Source: Anaerolineales bacterium
Lineage (GTDB): Bacteria > Chloroflexota > Anaerolineae > 4572-78 > J111
Reading direction: 5' to 3'
Length of the DNA stretch: 50,382 bases
Assembly (NCBI GenBank): GCA_020634935.1
Contig: JACKAT010000039.1
Span: 1-50,382 of the forward strand
This document shows, piece by piece, positions 9,101-16,483 of this stretch. The first letter of the stretch is position 1, and each line of letters begins with the position of its first letter. The notes under the pieces are model-generated. The model made no database searches and was not told the origin of the DNA. It saw only the letters and a program-made list of their open reading frames with translations. Made by a program: the position numbers and the translations under genes.

Positions 9101-12029
9101 AGGGGTGGCGTTGACGGTCGGGTCGGAAAAATTGGGGGTATTGTTTATCAATTACGAACGGCCGCGCCGCTTTAGCGACAAAGACCGGGAAACGGTTAAA
9201 ACCTTTGCCAATCACGCCGCCTTAGCCCTGAAAAATGCGATGTTGATGGATCAACTACGCAAATTACACAACAGCGCCCGGGTTGTGGCCCGGGTAACGT
9301 TATTAGAGGATTTACAGAAGACGCTTCGCCATTTAGTTGAGGGTACGCTGGATGCGTTTGGGTGTGACGCCACAGTTTTGTTTACGTTTGATCATGATAC
9401 CCAAAAATTGGGCCATCCGCCGATTTTAACGGGCGTAAACTACCCGGAACGAACCCGAGTATTTACGCAAGTGCCGCAAGACTCGTTTGTCCGTGATTTA
9501 GTCGAGCGAGACGCGCCTTATATCGTTGAACAAGCGCCTGACGATCCAATTTTTGCCAATCGCCGGTTTTTGAAGGATGAAGGGGTGCGATCGTGCATTG
9601 CGCTGCCGCTGCGGGTAGGCAGCCGAAAAGTCGGCATTATGTTTGTCAACTATCGGCAATTTCACCGTTTTACGCCGGAAGAAGTCAAATATATTGAATT
9701 TTTCGCCAATCAGGCGGCGGTGGCCATCCGCAATGCCCAGCTTTTTGAAGAACAGCAAAAACAGGCCAACATTCTGCAAGTTTTACACCAAACCGGGCGA
9801 ACGGTGGGTAATTCTTTGAATTTGGATGAAATTCTGGAAAACATTCTGGAACAGGCCCAGTATATTACCCATTATCAGGGCAAACAGATCTGTTTTGCGT
9901 CAATGCGCTTGGTTGAGGCTAAAAGCGCCCGCATTGTGAGTGTTTATCCTCAGCAAGAGATAGCCCCGTCCTGGCAGGTTTTAGGAATTGATCATCAATC
10001 TGGCTCAGCCTCTCAATTGCCTAAAGGGATCACCTGGCGAACCGTCACCTCCAAAAAACCTCAACTGATTAAAGATGTTACGCGCGATCCGGACTACGTA
10101 TCGTGCCATCCGGCCACCCGATCAGAACTTGACGTGCCGATTATGCTTGGCGACGAAGTTATCGGCGTCATCAATGTTGAACATAGCGAATTTGACGCTT
10201 TTGACGAACGCGATCAACAAGCATTGCAAACTCTGGCCGATCAAGCCGCCGTGGCCATTCGCAATGCCCGTTTATTTGAGGAAGTTCAGCGTAAGGCGCA
10301 GCTATTGAGCATGGCTGCCCAAGTTGCCCGGCGTACGACGTCAATTTTGGATATCGATAAGTTATTAACTGAAACCGGCCGGTTGATTACCGATAGTTTT
10401 GGCTTTTATCACACCGGCGTCTTCTTGTTCGACAGTAAGCGAGAAAATTTGGAGCTTCAAGCGATTTATCCGGCTAATACGTCGCCATTAAGGCTAGGTC
10501 ATACATTAAAGATAGGCCAAGGCGTTGTTGGCACGGCGGCGCAGTCAGGATTAGCCCAATTAGCGCCGGATGTGACGCAAAACGGCCACTATGTAGCCAC
10601 TTTGCCGCTAACTCGGGCTGAAATGGCTTTTCCCCTCATTGCGCGGAACCAAGTGATGGGTGTGCTCGATTTACAGAGCACATCTGTGGGCGATTGGAAC
10701 GATGAAGACATTGCTACGCTGCAAATTATGGCTGATCAGTTGGCTAACGCGATTATCAATGCGCAACTTTACCAGGCCGTGACCGAGCGGTTGAAAGAGG
10801 CCAATATTTTGCGGCAGGTGGCGGTATCGCTGGCCGGCACATCTGAACTTAGCGAAGTTCTAAACCTGGTGCTGACTGAGGCAATAAAATTAACGGATAC
10901 GAATGAGGGTGTGGTTTTATTTTGGGATAGCCAACACGAAGAGATCACTCAGGGCTTTAAGGTGAACATTCATCAGGGTTTACAATTCTATCCCTCGCGA
11001 GTCCGCAAAGATGACTTTACCCGCACCATAATTGAGCAGCGTACCCCTCTTTTTATTGCCGATACCCAACAAGATGGCCAAGCTAATCCGGTACTTGTCG
11101 AAAAAGACTACCGGGCCATTCTGGGCGTCCCCCTTTTGAGCCAAAATAATGTGATCGGGGTGCTGTGTGTGCGGAGTAAGGATACCAAGCAATTTTCTGA
11201 GCGGGAGATTGCCCTGCTGGAAATTTTAGCCGGCCAATTTGCCGTGGCCATTGATCGGGCCAGCCAATATGAAGAGATGAAGAAGATTAAGGGTTTTATC
11301 GGCACGCATACGGCGGTGGATTGGATTAGAATGGTCAGTACCACCTGGGGACACAGTATCAAGCGTGAAGTCGGCACCGCCCGAGGTCATGTAGCGTTAT
11401 TGAAGGCGCTGCTGCCCAAAGAGCAACAAACAGTGGAGATCGGCCAGCAGTTGGAGCAGTTAGACACTATTATTAACGGTATCAAAGATATTCCGGTCAC
11501 GGCGCCGCTGTCTTACGAAGATGCGATTAATTCTTTGAAGATAAATGAAACTTTTAGAACCTATTTGGAACGGCGCTGGCGACAAAACCGCTATAAAACT
11601 GTGGCGCTGCGATTAAAGCTGGAACCGGAGCTCGACAATGTGGCTACGGTGCGGGCCAGCCAGGAATGGCTGCGGCGCGGCTTTGAATTGATCATCGATA
11701 ACGCGGTTTACGCGATGGAACAGGCCAATTCGCCAGAAAAGCAAATCACCATTATCACCCGCCTGGTTAATCGACAAATTAGAGTCTTTGTCGAAGATAC
11801 CGGGCCGGGTATTCCTGAAACATTGCGCAATAAAATCTTTAATCAACCGATTGATAAACCGGAAGGCAGTAAAGGCTCAGGAATCGGGTTAATGCTGGCT
11901 AGAACGATTTTTCAAACGTATTATGGGGATGTTGACATCCACCAGACGACCCAACAAGGGACAAGCGTCATCGTAACACTGCCGGTAGAGACAATTCCGG
12001 TTGAACTGCCTAAAGTGAGCGTCTATTGA
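6195..12029 (+). CDS. Giant REC-9xGAF sensor histidine kinase
   Basis: A 1944-residue soluble kinase. The receiver (residues ~4-125) has the pocket LLVDDE, Asp58 or Asp59 as phospho-acceptor and Lys114 (YLAKPLNY). Nine GAF domains follow, each opened by a helix like DIDKIL; these helices start near residues 158, 332, 504, 712, 870, 1035, 1209, 1384 and 1551. Most end with the GAF signature (I/V)GV(L/M) plus F..NQAAVAI. The dimerisation region has a candidate phospho-acceptor His1720 (TTWGHSIKRE), which is less canonical than in the upstream kinase. The ATPase domain is complete: Asn1836 (IIDNAVYAM), DTGPGIPE and GSGIGLMLA. The start is GTG at 6195, with AGGAGGG inside the end of the preceding gene. 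GAF ligands (cyclic nucleotides, tetrapyrroles, small molecules) cannot be assigned. Its stop overlaps the next start by 4 bp. Confidence 0.9.
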   Translation: MSQSLRILLVDDEVSILTPLAKYLRGSFNYEVDTAPTAAEALEQLQRVQGNYQVVLIDDLLVPEPGAEPEPLGVILTQKIKTSYPSIEIIVFTGWGMESALETLQAGAYRYLAKPLNYQELDILVRMAAEQSQLKNAAREKQILEKLMETSAALLNGQDLSQTLAIVLQGVQSIGFDRVRLYLLAEDGQAMVGTAQVGMTGGFVGFRCAVSADDYMREVMADPQSRLYERKAGEVLPYEVELDKQDVNQWVCMPLVVEGRIIGKLSMDNKHSRRFIATTELEPLKLFAAQAAAAIYNAQLRANEQAARQQAERRARNLEVIQQVSSSLNSTLEVDKILTLVCRAAVDLIKADHSGLVLFKAPAYTYGEVVAEYPAIGTSGVTIQVEGIPLQEGLITNGEPVVLSEITDKAALGPAGAVFDQFDIRSVVIVPVVLKERIIGTFSLDAIGRTHQFTAEEVDLCQTFASQVAMAVGNSRAHKAVKRYAEQLDVLHKISDYIQTSQDIDKILHVVLTGVTAGYGLGFNRAALFLLDESGENLVGRMGIGHLDAAKAQANWEHLVADGLPGFDQFLNALEGDHLRSTPINDHIRHLCLPLDCNGSDIFSRAVYQGKYCLLTDKRPESLPASFALAFKPARPLIVAPLLARDQVIGVLVADNKFTQLGISESDIEAVLTFANTAAIAIDNTRLLAETRIATERLSSFFEASNALVSSPDPDKVMYDILELACVAAEANGASLILGNPLRQVSVGVDEQVNIKDVIRPNGLSAKVMQSGHYAVIENVVKERHRVNPSLFSNNIRAALCFPVAVEGKRIGVMWIHYNQPRRFAKAEVEALQLYVNQAGIAFDSAQRMKELEYMRRAAEALAGAAELAEVLDQIVHSAREILQAASTAIWSYDPVREKFNFNNSAADGLAPEIWDKYRQNEAQCGQTPYAIMEHGWVGVENVDILGEYGYLGDPTRKLLEEIGARSFQGVALTVGSEKLGVLFINYERPRRFSDKDRETVKTFANHAALALKNAMLMDQLRKLHNSARVVARVTLLEDLQKTLRHLVEGTLDAFGCDATVLFTFDHDTQKLGHPPILTGVNYPERTRVFTQVPQDSFVRDLVERDAPYIVEQAPDDPIFANRRFLKDEGVRSCIALPLRVGSRKVGIMFVNYRQFHRFTPEEVKYIEFFANQAAVAIRNAQLFEEQQKQANILQVLHQTGRTVGNSLNLDEILENILEQAQYITHYQGKQICFASMRLVEAKSARIVSVYPQQEIAPSWQVLGIDHQSGSASQLPKGITWRTVTSKKPQLIKDVTRDPDYVSCHPATRSELDVPIMLGDEVIGVINVEHSEFDAFDERDQQALQTLADQAAVAIRNARLFEEVQRKAQLLSMAAQVARRTTSILDIDKLLTETGRLITDSFGFYHTGVFLFDSKRENLELQAIYPANTSPLRLGHTLKIGQGVVGTAAQSGLAQLAPDVTQNGHYVATLPLTRAEMAFPLIARNQVMGVLDLQSTSVGDWNDEDIATLQIMADQLANAIINAQLYQAVTERLKEANILRQVAVSLAGTSELSEVLNLVLTEAIKLTDTNEGVVLFWDSQHEEITQGFKVNIHQGLQFYPSRVRKDDFTRTIIEQRTPLFIADTQQDGQANPVLVEKDYRAILGVPLLSQNNVIGVLCVRSKDTKQFSEREIALLEILAGQFAVAIDRASQYEEMKKIKGFIGTHTAVDWIRMVSTTWGHSIKREVGTARGHVALLKALLPKEQQTVEIGQQLEQLDTIINGIKDIPVTAPLSYEDAINSLKINETFRTYLERRWRQNRYKTVALRLKLEPELDNVATVRASQEWLRRGFELIIDNAVYAMEQANSPEKQITIITRLVNRQIRVFVEDTGPGIPETLRNKIFNQPIDKPEGSKGSGIGLMLARTIFQTYYGDVDIHQTTQQGTSVIVTLPVETIPVELPKVSVY

Positions 12030-13987
12030 AACAAAAAACCATTCTTTTTGTTGATAATACCGCCAGTTTTTTGGATGTTCATGCCCGATTGCTGGAAGAA
12101 GCCGGCTATCGGGTCTATCGGGCGTATTCGATGGAGCAAGCCGAAGAAAAGCTGGCTACCCAGCACGTTCATATGATGATTTTGGATATTCGGCTGGAAG
12201 AAGAGGACGATGGCCAGGATATTAGCGGGTTATTGCTGGCGCAACGGGAAATATACCGGCCCATTCCCAAAATCATTCTCACGGCTTATCCCAGCTTTGA
12301 ATTGGCCCGCGAAGCGTTAGGTCCGCGTATTGACAGCTTACCGCCGGCGGTAAATTTTATCGGTAAATATGAAGGCTTTGATGCGATCCGCCAAGCGGTT
12401 GAGCAGGTGTTTAATGAACACGTTCGGCTCAACTGGCAGCTCGATATTCGGCGCGATAACAACCCGGGGCTGTCTTTGGCCCATTTAGTGACATTAATCG
12501 AGCCTGATTTGGATCATCGTTTGCTGCCGGCCCGAATTGAGGAATTAGAGGACCTATTATGCTGTCTTTTTCATCACAGCCAGCAAATTAACCTGCACCG
12601 GCTAATCGCCGCCGGCGAAAACAAGGTAACGCTGGCGGTTTATTCCTTTTTACCGGAAGGATTGCCGTTTCGGCTGCTAGTTACCTGTGGTTTGCGCCAG
12701 GCCATCCGGCAAGAGGACGAATGTTTCGAAAAATTCGCCCCCCGGGCGGCCACCGAGGGCGCCACCGCCAAGTTAATGAAACAGCGGTATGAAACCACCC
12801 GTTATGCGGCGTTAGCCTATATTTTAACCGACGCTGACCTGGAAAACATCACCCCTTTTTCAGAATTTTATCGTTATCATCAGCCTAAAGCCATCAGGGC
12901 GGTCTTGGGCCATCTCTTTGGCCACACCTTAGACCGATATCACCAACAAAATGTCAAAATCGAAGAAACGGCCTCGGCGGTGGCCTCGCTGGCACCTTAT
13001 TTCTTTGAAGACGACGATCGGTTCACGTTAGCGGCGCTGCTGACCCAGATCAATCGATTGCAGAAGCACGCGGTGGTTAATAACCTGCCTCACCTGGATG
13101 AGACCGCCCTGGCGCTGTTAACCAGCTTGCTTAAGGGCGATCTGCCGGTTGAGGGTTCCATTTACCACGGCATCACCCACAAACGCTTGAGCGGCGAGAC
13201 TATTTTAGTCGATAATCGGGATCGGTCGTGGTTAATCGAGTTTGGCGGGTTAAGCCAAGGCCCCCTTATCCAAGATTTTATTCATCTGGAAGTTGTGATT
13301 AAATTTACCTTATTGGGAGACCTCCCTTATGAGGATCGCCGGCAGTTGGAAGAATATCTGCAAGTTGAAGCCCGGGCGGAAACCGGCGCGGGTTATTATG
13401 ATCATTTGAGCGATGAAATCCACCAAGCGCTGACCATTATTCATTATATTCGACGGTACGCGCTCCAAAAATTTCACTGCACGCCGCCGTTGTATCAAAT
13501 GGGGCTGCTGCTGAGCACGCTAAAGGTGATCAACACGTATGATGACGGAATTTATTACCGCAGCGGCGATATGGCCCGTTTTATGCATGCGCTCGACTCG
13601 ATCCGGGAAATTTGCCTGAGTTTTAGCCCCGACCCGCCGGTATATGATAAATCGCACAGCCCGTGGCTCGATGAGCAACGATTGGGGTACGATGTCTGGC
13701 TGGAAGGGCAGTGGCTGACCTTAGCCGAAACTGAATACAAATTATTGGCCGTGTTATATCGCCACGCGGTGGATCAGACCTCCGATTCGCTGTGTACTTT
13801 TGCCATGATCGGCAAAGGCGTGTGGGGCGACTATGATCGGCTGCGGGATTACAATAATATTCAAAGTTTGGTTAGACGGGTGCGCGATAAACTGCAACCG
13901 CAGGGCGATAACTCATATCAATATATTGAAAATGTCAGGGGGGTTGGTTATCGGCTTATTCTGAATTCTCACGCTCCGGCTGAATAG
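12026..13987 (+). CDS. Response regulator: receiver, degenerate kinase-like core, C-terminal winged helix
   Basis: A 653-residue protein whose TTG start overlaps the preceding stop in TTGA, so it is translationally coupled. The receiver (~3-130) has phospho-acceptor Asp54 (MILDIRLE), but the acidic pocket reads FVDN instead of VDD and the Lys motif is GKYEG instead of KP. The centre (~135-540) resembles an aminoglycoside-phosphotransferase/choline-kinase-like core: YHGITHKRLSGETILVD, then WLIEFGGLSQG, then QDFIHLEVVIKF. There the expected catalytic HGD is HG-Ile (381-383) and the metal-binding Asp is Glu405, so it may be a pseudokinase. I recall a similar module called TCAD9 in Chloroflexota, but cannot verify this. 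The C-terminus (~545-650) is an OmpR-type winged helix ending VRGVGYRLIL. It is the likely DNA-binding output of the two upstream kinases. Confidence 0.8.
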   Translation: MKQKTILFVDNTASFLDVHARLLEEAGYRVYRAYSMEQAEEKLATQHVHMMILDIRLEEEDDGQDISGLLLAQREIYRPIPKIILTAYPSFELAREALGPRIDSLPPAVNFIGKYEGFDAIRQAVEQVFNEHVRLNWQLDIRRDNNPGLSLAHLVTLIEPDLDHRLLPARIEELEDLLCCLFHHSQQINLHRLIAAGENKVTLAVYSFLPEGLPFRLLVTCGLRQAIRQEDECFEKFAPRAATEGATAKLMKQRYETTRYAALAYILTDADLENITPFSEFYRYHQPKAIRAVLGHLFGHTLDRYHQQNVKIEETASAVASLAPYFFEDDDRFTLAALLTQINRLQKHAVVNNLPHLDETALALLTSLLKGDLPVEGSIYHGITHKRLSGETILVDNRDRSWLIEFGGLSQGPLIQDFIHLEVVIKFTLLGDLPYEDRRQLEEYLQVEARAETGAGYYDHLSDEIHQALTIIHYIRRYALQKFHCTPPLYQMGLLLSTLKVINTYDDGIYYRSGDMARFMHALDSIREICLSFSPDPPVYDKSHSPWLDEQRLGYDVWLEGQWLTLAETEYKLLAVLYRHAVDQTSDSLCTFAMIGKGVWGDYDRLRDYNNIQSLVRRVRDKLQPQGDNSYQYIENVRGVGYRLILNSHAPAE

Positions 13988-14420
13988 ATTTTCGCTCATC
14001 CTTATTAGTATTTATCGCGTTTTAGAGTTAGGGCGTTTAATCCGTTAGCCAATCGCTGATTAGCCTCGTTTTTAGGCAAAACGCCGCCATTATAGGAAGC
14101 TGCCCCCCTAAACGCTAATGAACTTCTATGATGAAAGGGTTTTTCTCCTTTTACCCCGCCTATTGGGATCGATTGTCAGAAAACTGTAGCTCAATGACAG
14201 AGTTGAGCGCAGAATTATTTGTATTCTGACATGAAATTGTCCGTTCCCCTTTTCCCTTTTCGTGTATACTAAAATCAAGTCAAGATTGCGCAAGTTATTA
14301 AAAATATCATAAGCCTGCGGCACGGTACCATTGGTGAAAAGGCCTTGCGGCTGTCGGCGCTCAGTTTTTGAAGCGAATACGATAGAAGCTGCGGTACAGC
14401 AACGATTATGAAAATGAGTC
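13988..14420. other. Non-coding gap after the phosphorelay operon
   Basis: No convincing gene is seen here. A weak -10 like TATACT lies at 14265-14270 without a properly spaced -35 (TTGTCC is 22 bp away). A short hairpin GCTCAA/TTGAGC lies near 14.19 kb. The region ends where the next pair of 58-bp elements begins. Confidence 0.5.
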
Positions 14421-14478
14421 GGAGCGACAAAGCCAGCGGTGTCATTAACGGTAGGATCATTGTCAGTTTTGGCGCTCC
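14421..14478. repeat. 58-bp two-hairpin element, diverged copy 4
   Basis: It keeps the outer GGAGC/GCTCC arms and the exact 58-bp length, but both inner hairpins have mutated (for example GACAAAGCCAGCGGTGTC). It aligns without gaps to copy 1. It is followed by a 23-bp spacer and another copy, exactly as at 502-640. Confidence 0.75.
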
Positions 14479-14501
14479 AAACGGGATATTTTTAGCGGAA
14501 T

Positions 14502-14559
14502 GGCGCGACCAAGCTGGCTTTGTCGTTCACTGTTAGGTCAAAGTCAACTTTGACGCTCC
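14502..14559. repeat. 58-bp two-hairpin element, copy 5
   Basis: Starts GGCGC rather than GGAGC, but ends GCTCC and retains a good right hairpin (GTCAAAGT/ACTTTGAC with one changed loop base). It is followed by a T-rich stretch and TTTTTAGAGGAG, nearly the same tail that follows copy 2. Confidence 0.75.
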
Positions 14560-14587
14560 ACATAGGGTATTTTTAGAGGAGACGCTA

Positions 14588-14710
14588 ATGTATGAAATGA
14601 CATTAAACATTTGGGTTTTTTTGTGGATTATTTTTACGGCGTGGTTAGCCGGAGCAGTGAGCATGATCGTTATTATCGCAAAAATGACCCATGGCGACGA
14701 CATCAGATAA
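14588..14710 (+). CDS. 40-residue single-span membrane peptide
   Basis: A short open frame with an excellent ribosome binding site, AGAGGAG at 14575-14581, 6 bp before the ATG. The product starts MYEMTLNIWVFLWIIF, has one hydrophobic span (about residues 6-31) and ends with the polar tail KMTHGDDIR. It stops at TAA 14708-14710, 50 bp before the SPFH gene, and its leader contains two 58-bp elements. The size, single span and strong translation signals suggest a small membrane protein that may partner the downstream SPFH protein. No family was recognised. It would be missed by gene finders with a length cut-off. Confidence 0.6.
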   Translation: MYEMTLNIWVFLWIIFTAWLAGAVSMIVIIAKMTHGDDIR

Positions 14711-14760
14711 CGGCTATAAAATGGAGAGGACATTTTTTTAGCAGAGTAAGGAGACGAAAA

Positions 14761-15504
14761 ATGACAAGGCTATGCCTATGGTTAATGGGGTTATTTGGGT
14801 TTATTTTTACGCCCGATAATCACGTGACGCCGGTGATGCGGCTAGGACGGTATAATCGCCCCAAACCGCCCGGTTTGAGGTGGATTATACCGATTATCGA
14901 GCGCCCGCTCAAAGTTGTTAAGACGGGCATCTATGTGGGAAACTTTTATTTTGATGAGATGCTCAGTTGCGACAATATTCCGTTTACTATTCAAATGACG
15001 GTTCTATTTACCTTCAAACCGGACAAAGCTATAAAAGAGGCCGCGGCGCAGTTGGTTAAAGCCGACGAAAATCTGCTTAAGATGATCGTACGAGACTATA
15101 CCAATCAAGGATTGCGCCGGTTAGTGGTTCGCTACGGTTCCGAGGCGTTATCGAACGATGTGACGATGATGTTGATGGAAAAAAATCTGGCCGCGTATTT
15201 AACCGCCACCTTACGCCCTTTGGGGCTGGCCCCGCTGAAACATAATGGCATTTTGCTCAAAGAATTGATCGCACCGGCCCAGTTCAAGCACACGATGTTC
15301 GATGTTAAGCACGATGAGTCGATATTAGAGGTGTTACGCAGCTATCCGGTTCCGGAATTGGTCAGATTGCTCAATGAAGTGATTTTAGCCAATAGTCTAA
15401 AGGAAAAACCGGACCAAATGGCGCTGATGCTCGGCGGGAGGGACGCTATTCAATCGCTGCCGTTGATCGCCGCGCACACAGCTCATAGTAATGGCCAACA
15501 TTAG
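14761..15504 (+). CDS. SPFH/band-7-like protein
   Basis: 247 residues. A short hydrophobic N-terminus (residues 3-17, CLWLMGLFGFIFTPD) is followed by a band-7-like region: GLRWIIPIIERPLKVVKTG, then a strand-rich segment IPFTIQMTVLFTFKPD, as in stomatin/flotillin/HflK-type proteins. The second half is helical (VKADENLLKMIVRDY and onward), as expected for the oligomerising part, and lacks the long coiled coil of flotillins. The ATG at 14761 is chosen because AAGGAGACGAAA precedes it; a longer frame from 14611 would overlap the small membrane peptide. It probably forms membrane-associated rings or scaffolds. It appears to be in one transcription unit with 14588-14710 and 15517-15963. Confidence 0.65.
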   Translation: MTRLCLWLMGLFGFIFTPDNHVTPVMRLGRYNRPKPPGLRWIIPIIERPLKVVKTGIYVGNFYFDEMLSCDNIPFTIQMTVLFTFKPDKAIKEAAAQLVKADENLLKMIVRDYTNQGLRRLVVRYGSEALSNDVTMMLMEKNLAAYLTATLRPLGLAPLKHNGILLKELIAPAQFKHTMFDVKHDESILEVLRSYPVPELVRLLNEVILANSLKEKPDQMALMLGGRDAIQSLPLIAAHTAHSNGQH

Positions 15505-15516
15505 AGGAAAAACATT

Positions 15517-15963
15517 ATGGTCGCAAAAATATGGCACGTTGAAAGCATCAAAACCCATTTATGGTCAGTTAAAGCCGGGATCGAAGCCAGTGTGCCGGCC
15601 TCGTTTATCGAAGATGGTGACGGGTATGCCAAAGCCTATTTACAAGGCAGCAGCGCCGCCGTCGATTATCTGGCCAAGCGATTTGGGGTCGAATTAAACG
15701 AGAACGGCCCCACTAAAAGATTATCAACCGGCGAATTGCAGTTGAGAACGTGGAACAAGCAGGATATCAAGCACACGTTGGAGATTGCCTGGATACTTTT
15801 GCTCAGTAAGCCGATTGAGACCGAGTCGAAACAGCGCGCGTTGAAATCTTATTATTTGGGGATTAAAAACACGCTGCTCTACACGGCTTACTCGTTTGGT
15901 ATCGATAAAATCGGCCCGACGAAAGAAAAAGGCCCCAATATCGAGTTACCATCGACGATATAA
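15517..15963 (+). CDS. Hypothetical protein downstream of SPFH gene
   Basis: A 148-residue soluble protein with no recognised domain. It starts MVAKIWHVESIKTHLWSVKA, is mixed alpha/beta by composition and has a helical stretch (KHTLEIAWILLLSKPIE) in the second half. A GAGGAAAA site lies 6-10 bp before the ATG and overlaps the stop of the SPFH gene region (12 bp gap), so co-expression is very likely. A role connected to the SPFH membrane assembly is inferred only from position. No signal peptide or clear membrane span is present. Confidence 0.7.
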   Translation: MVAKIWHVESIKTHLWSVKAGIEASVPASFIEDGDGYAKAYLQGSSAAVDYLAKRFGVELNENGPTKRLSTGELQLRTWNKQDIKHTLEIAWILLLSKPIETESKQRALKSYYLGIKNTLLYTAYSFGIDKIGPTKEKGPNIELPSTI

Positions 15964-15988
15964 TCGCCGGAGGGGTCTAATAAGGAGA

Positions 15989-16032
15989 AATGGGTCATTG
16001 ATCGCTTGAGAATGAACGATCAATGACCCATT
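15989..16032. repeat. Perfect 16-bp inverted repeat with 12-nt loop
   Basis: Left arm AATGGGTCATTGATCG (15989-16004) pairs fully with 16017-16032. No T tract follows. It lies between two small hypothetical genes and could be a processing or attenuation hairpin, or a relic of a palindromic element. Confidence 0.7.
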
Positions 16033-16069
16033 ATGGTCAGCCATTATCTCAAAACGAAAGGATTTTAGT

Positions 16070-16456
16070 ATGTCCGATCAAAATAAACCTGGTTCCACCC
16101 AAATTGATAAACAACATATCTCGGCAATGGCCTCTTTCGCCATCCGTAACATTCCTGAGGCTGATGAACGAACCCTCAACAAATTTGTCGAGTTAATGCA
16201 CACCACCGGCAGTTTTGGCTCGCTGACGGAGGAGCAACTGGTGGGTACGATCAATTTAACGATGAAATACTTGCCTAACGCCTGTGCTTTCTCGCTGCTG
16301 ACGCTGCTCGACTTACTGAGCGTTTATTGGCCGCTCGATCTCAAGGGGCAGGAGCGCTTTCTAAGGCCTGGCCGCGGTGAGCCAAAGCTGATGGGGATAA
16401 ATCGGAACGATAGTAATTTTGTAGGGAAAAGTTCGCTCGTTTCGATCAGGAAATAA
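16070..16456 (+). CDS. Hypothetical small protein
   Basis: 128 residues, no recognised family. The ATG has AAAGGAT 7-13 bp upstream. The product is polar at the N-terminus, then largely helical (RTLNKFVELMH, then TEEQLVGTINLTMKYLPNAC), with one moderately hydrophobic segment (FSLLTLLDLLSVYWPL) that could be a buried or membrane-peripheral helix. It is the last gene of the SPFH cluster on the plus strand and is convergent with the glycosyltransferase that follows. The Arg/Lys-rich C-terminus looks unstructured. A true gene is likely given the ribosome binding site; its function is unknown. Confidence 0.6.
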   Translation: MSDQNKPGSTQIDKQHISAMASFAIRNIPEADERTLNKFVELMHTTGSFGSLTEEQLVGTINLTMKYLPNACAFSLLTLLDLLSVYWPLDLKGQERFLRPGRGEPKLMGINRNDSNFVGKSSLVSIRK

Positions 16457-16483
16457 CGAGGGGGTTAACCCGGGTGCTTTGCC

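Noticed and set aside
14237..14270. Promoter before the SPFH cluster (TTGTCC and TATACT)
   Set aside because: A 22-bp spacing is outside the normal range, so it was not called as a promoter.
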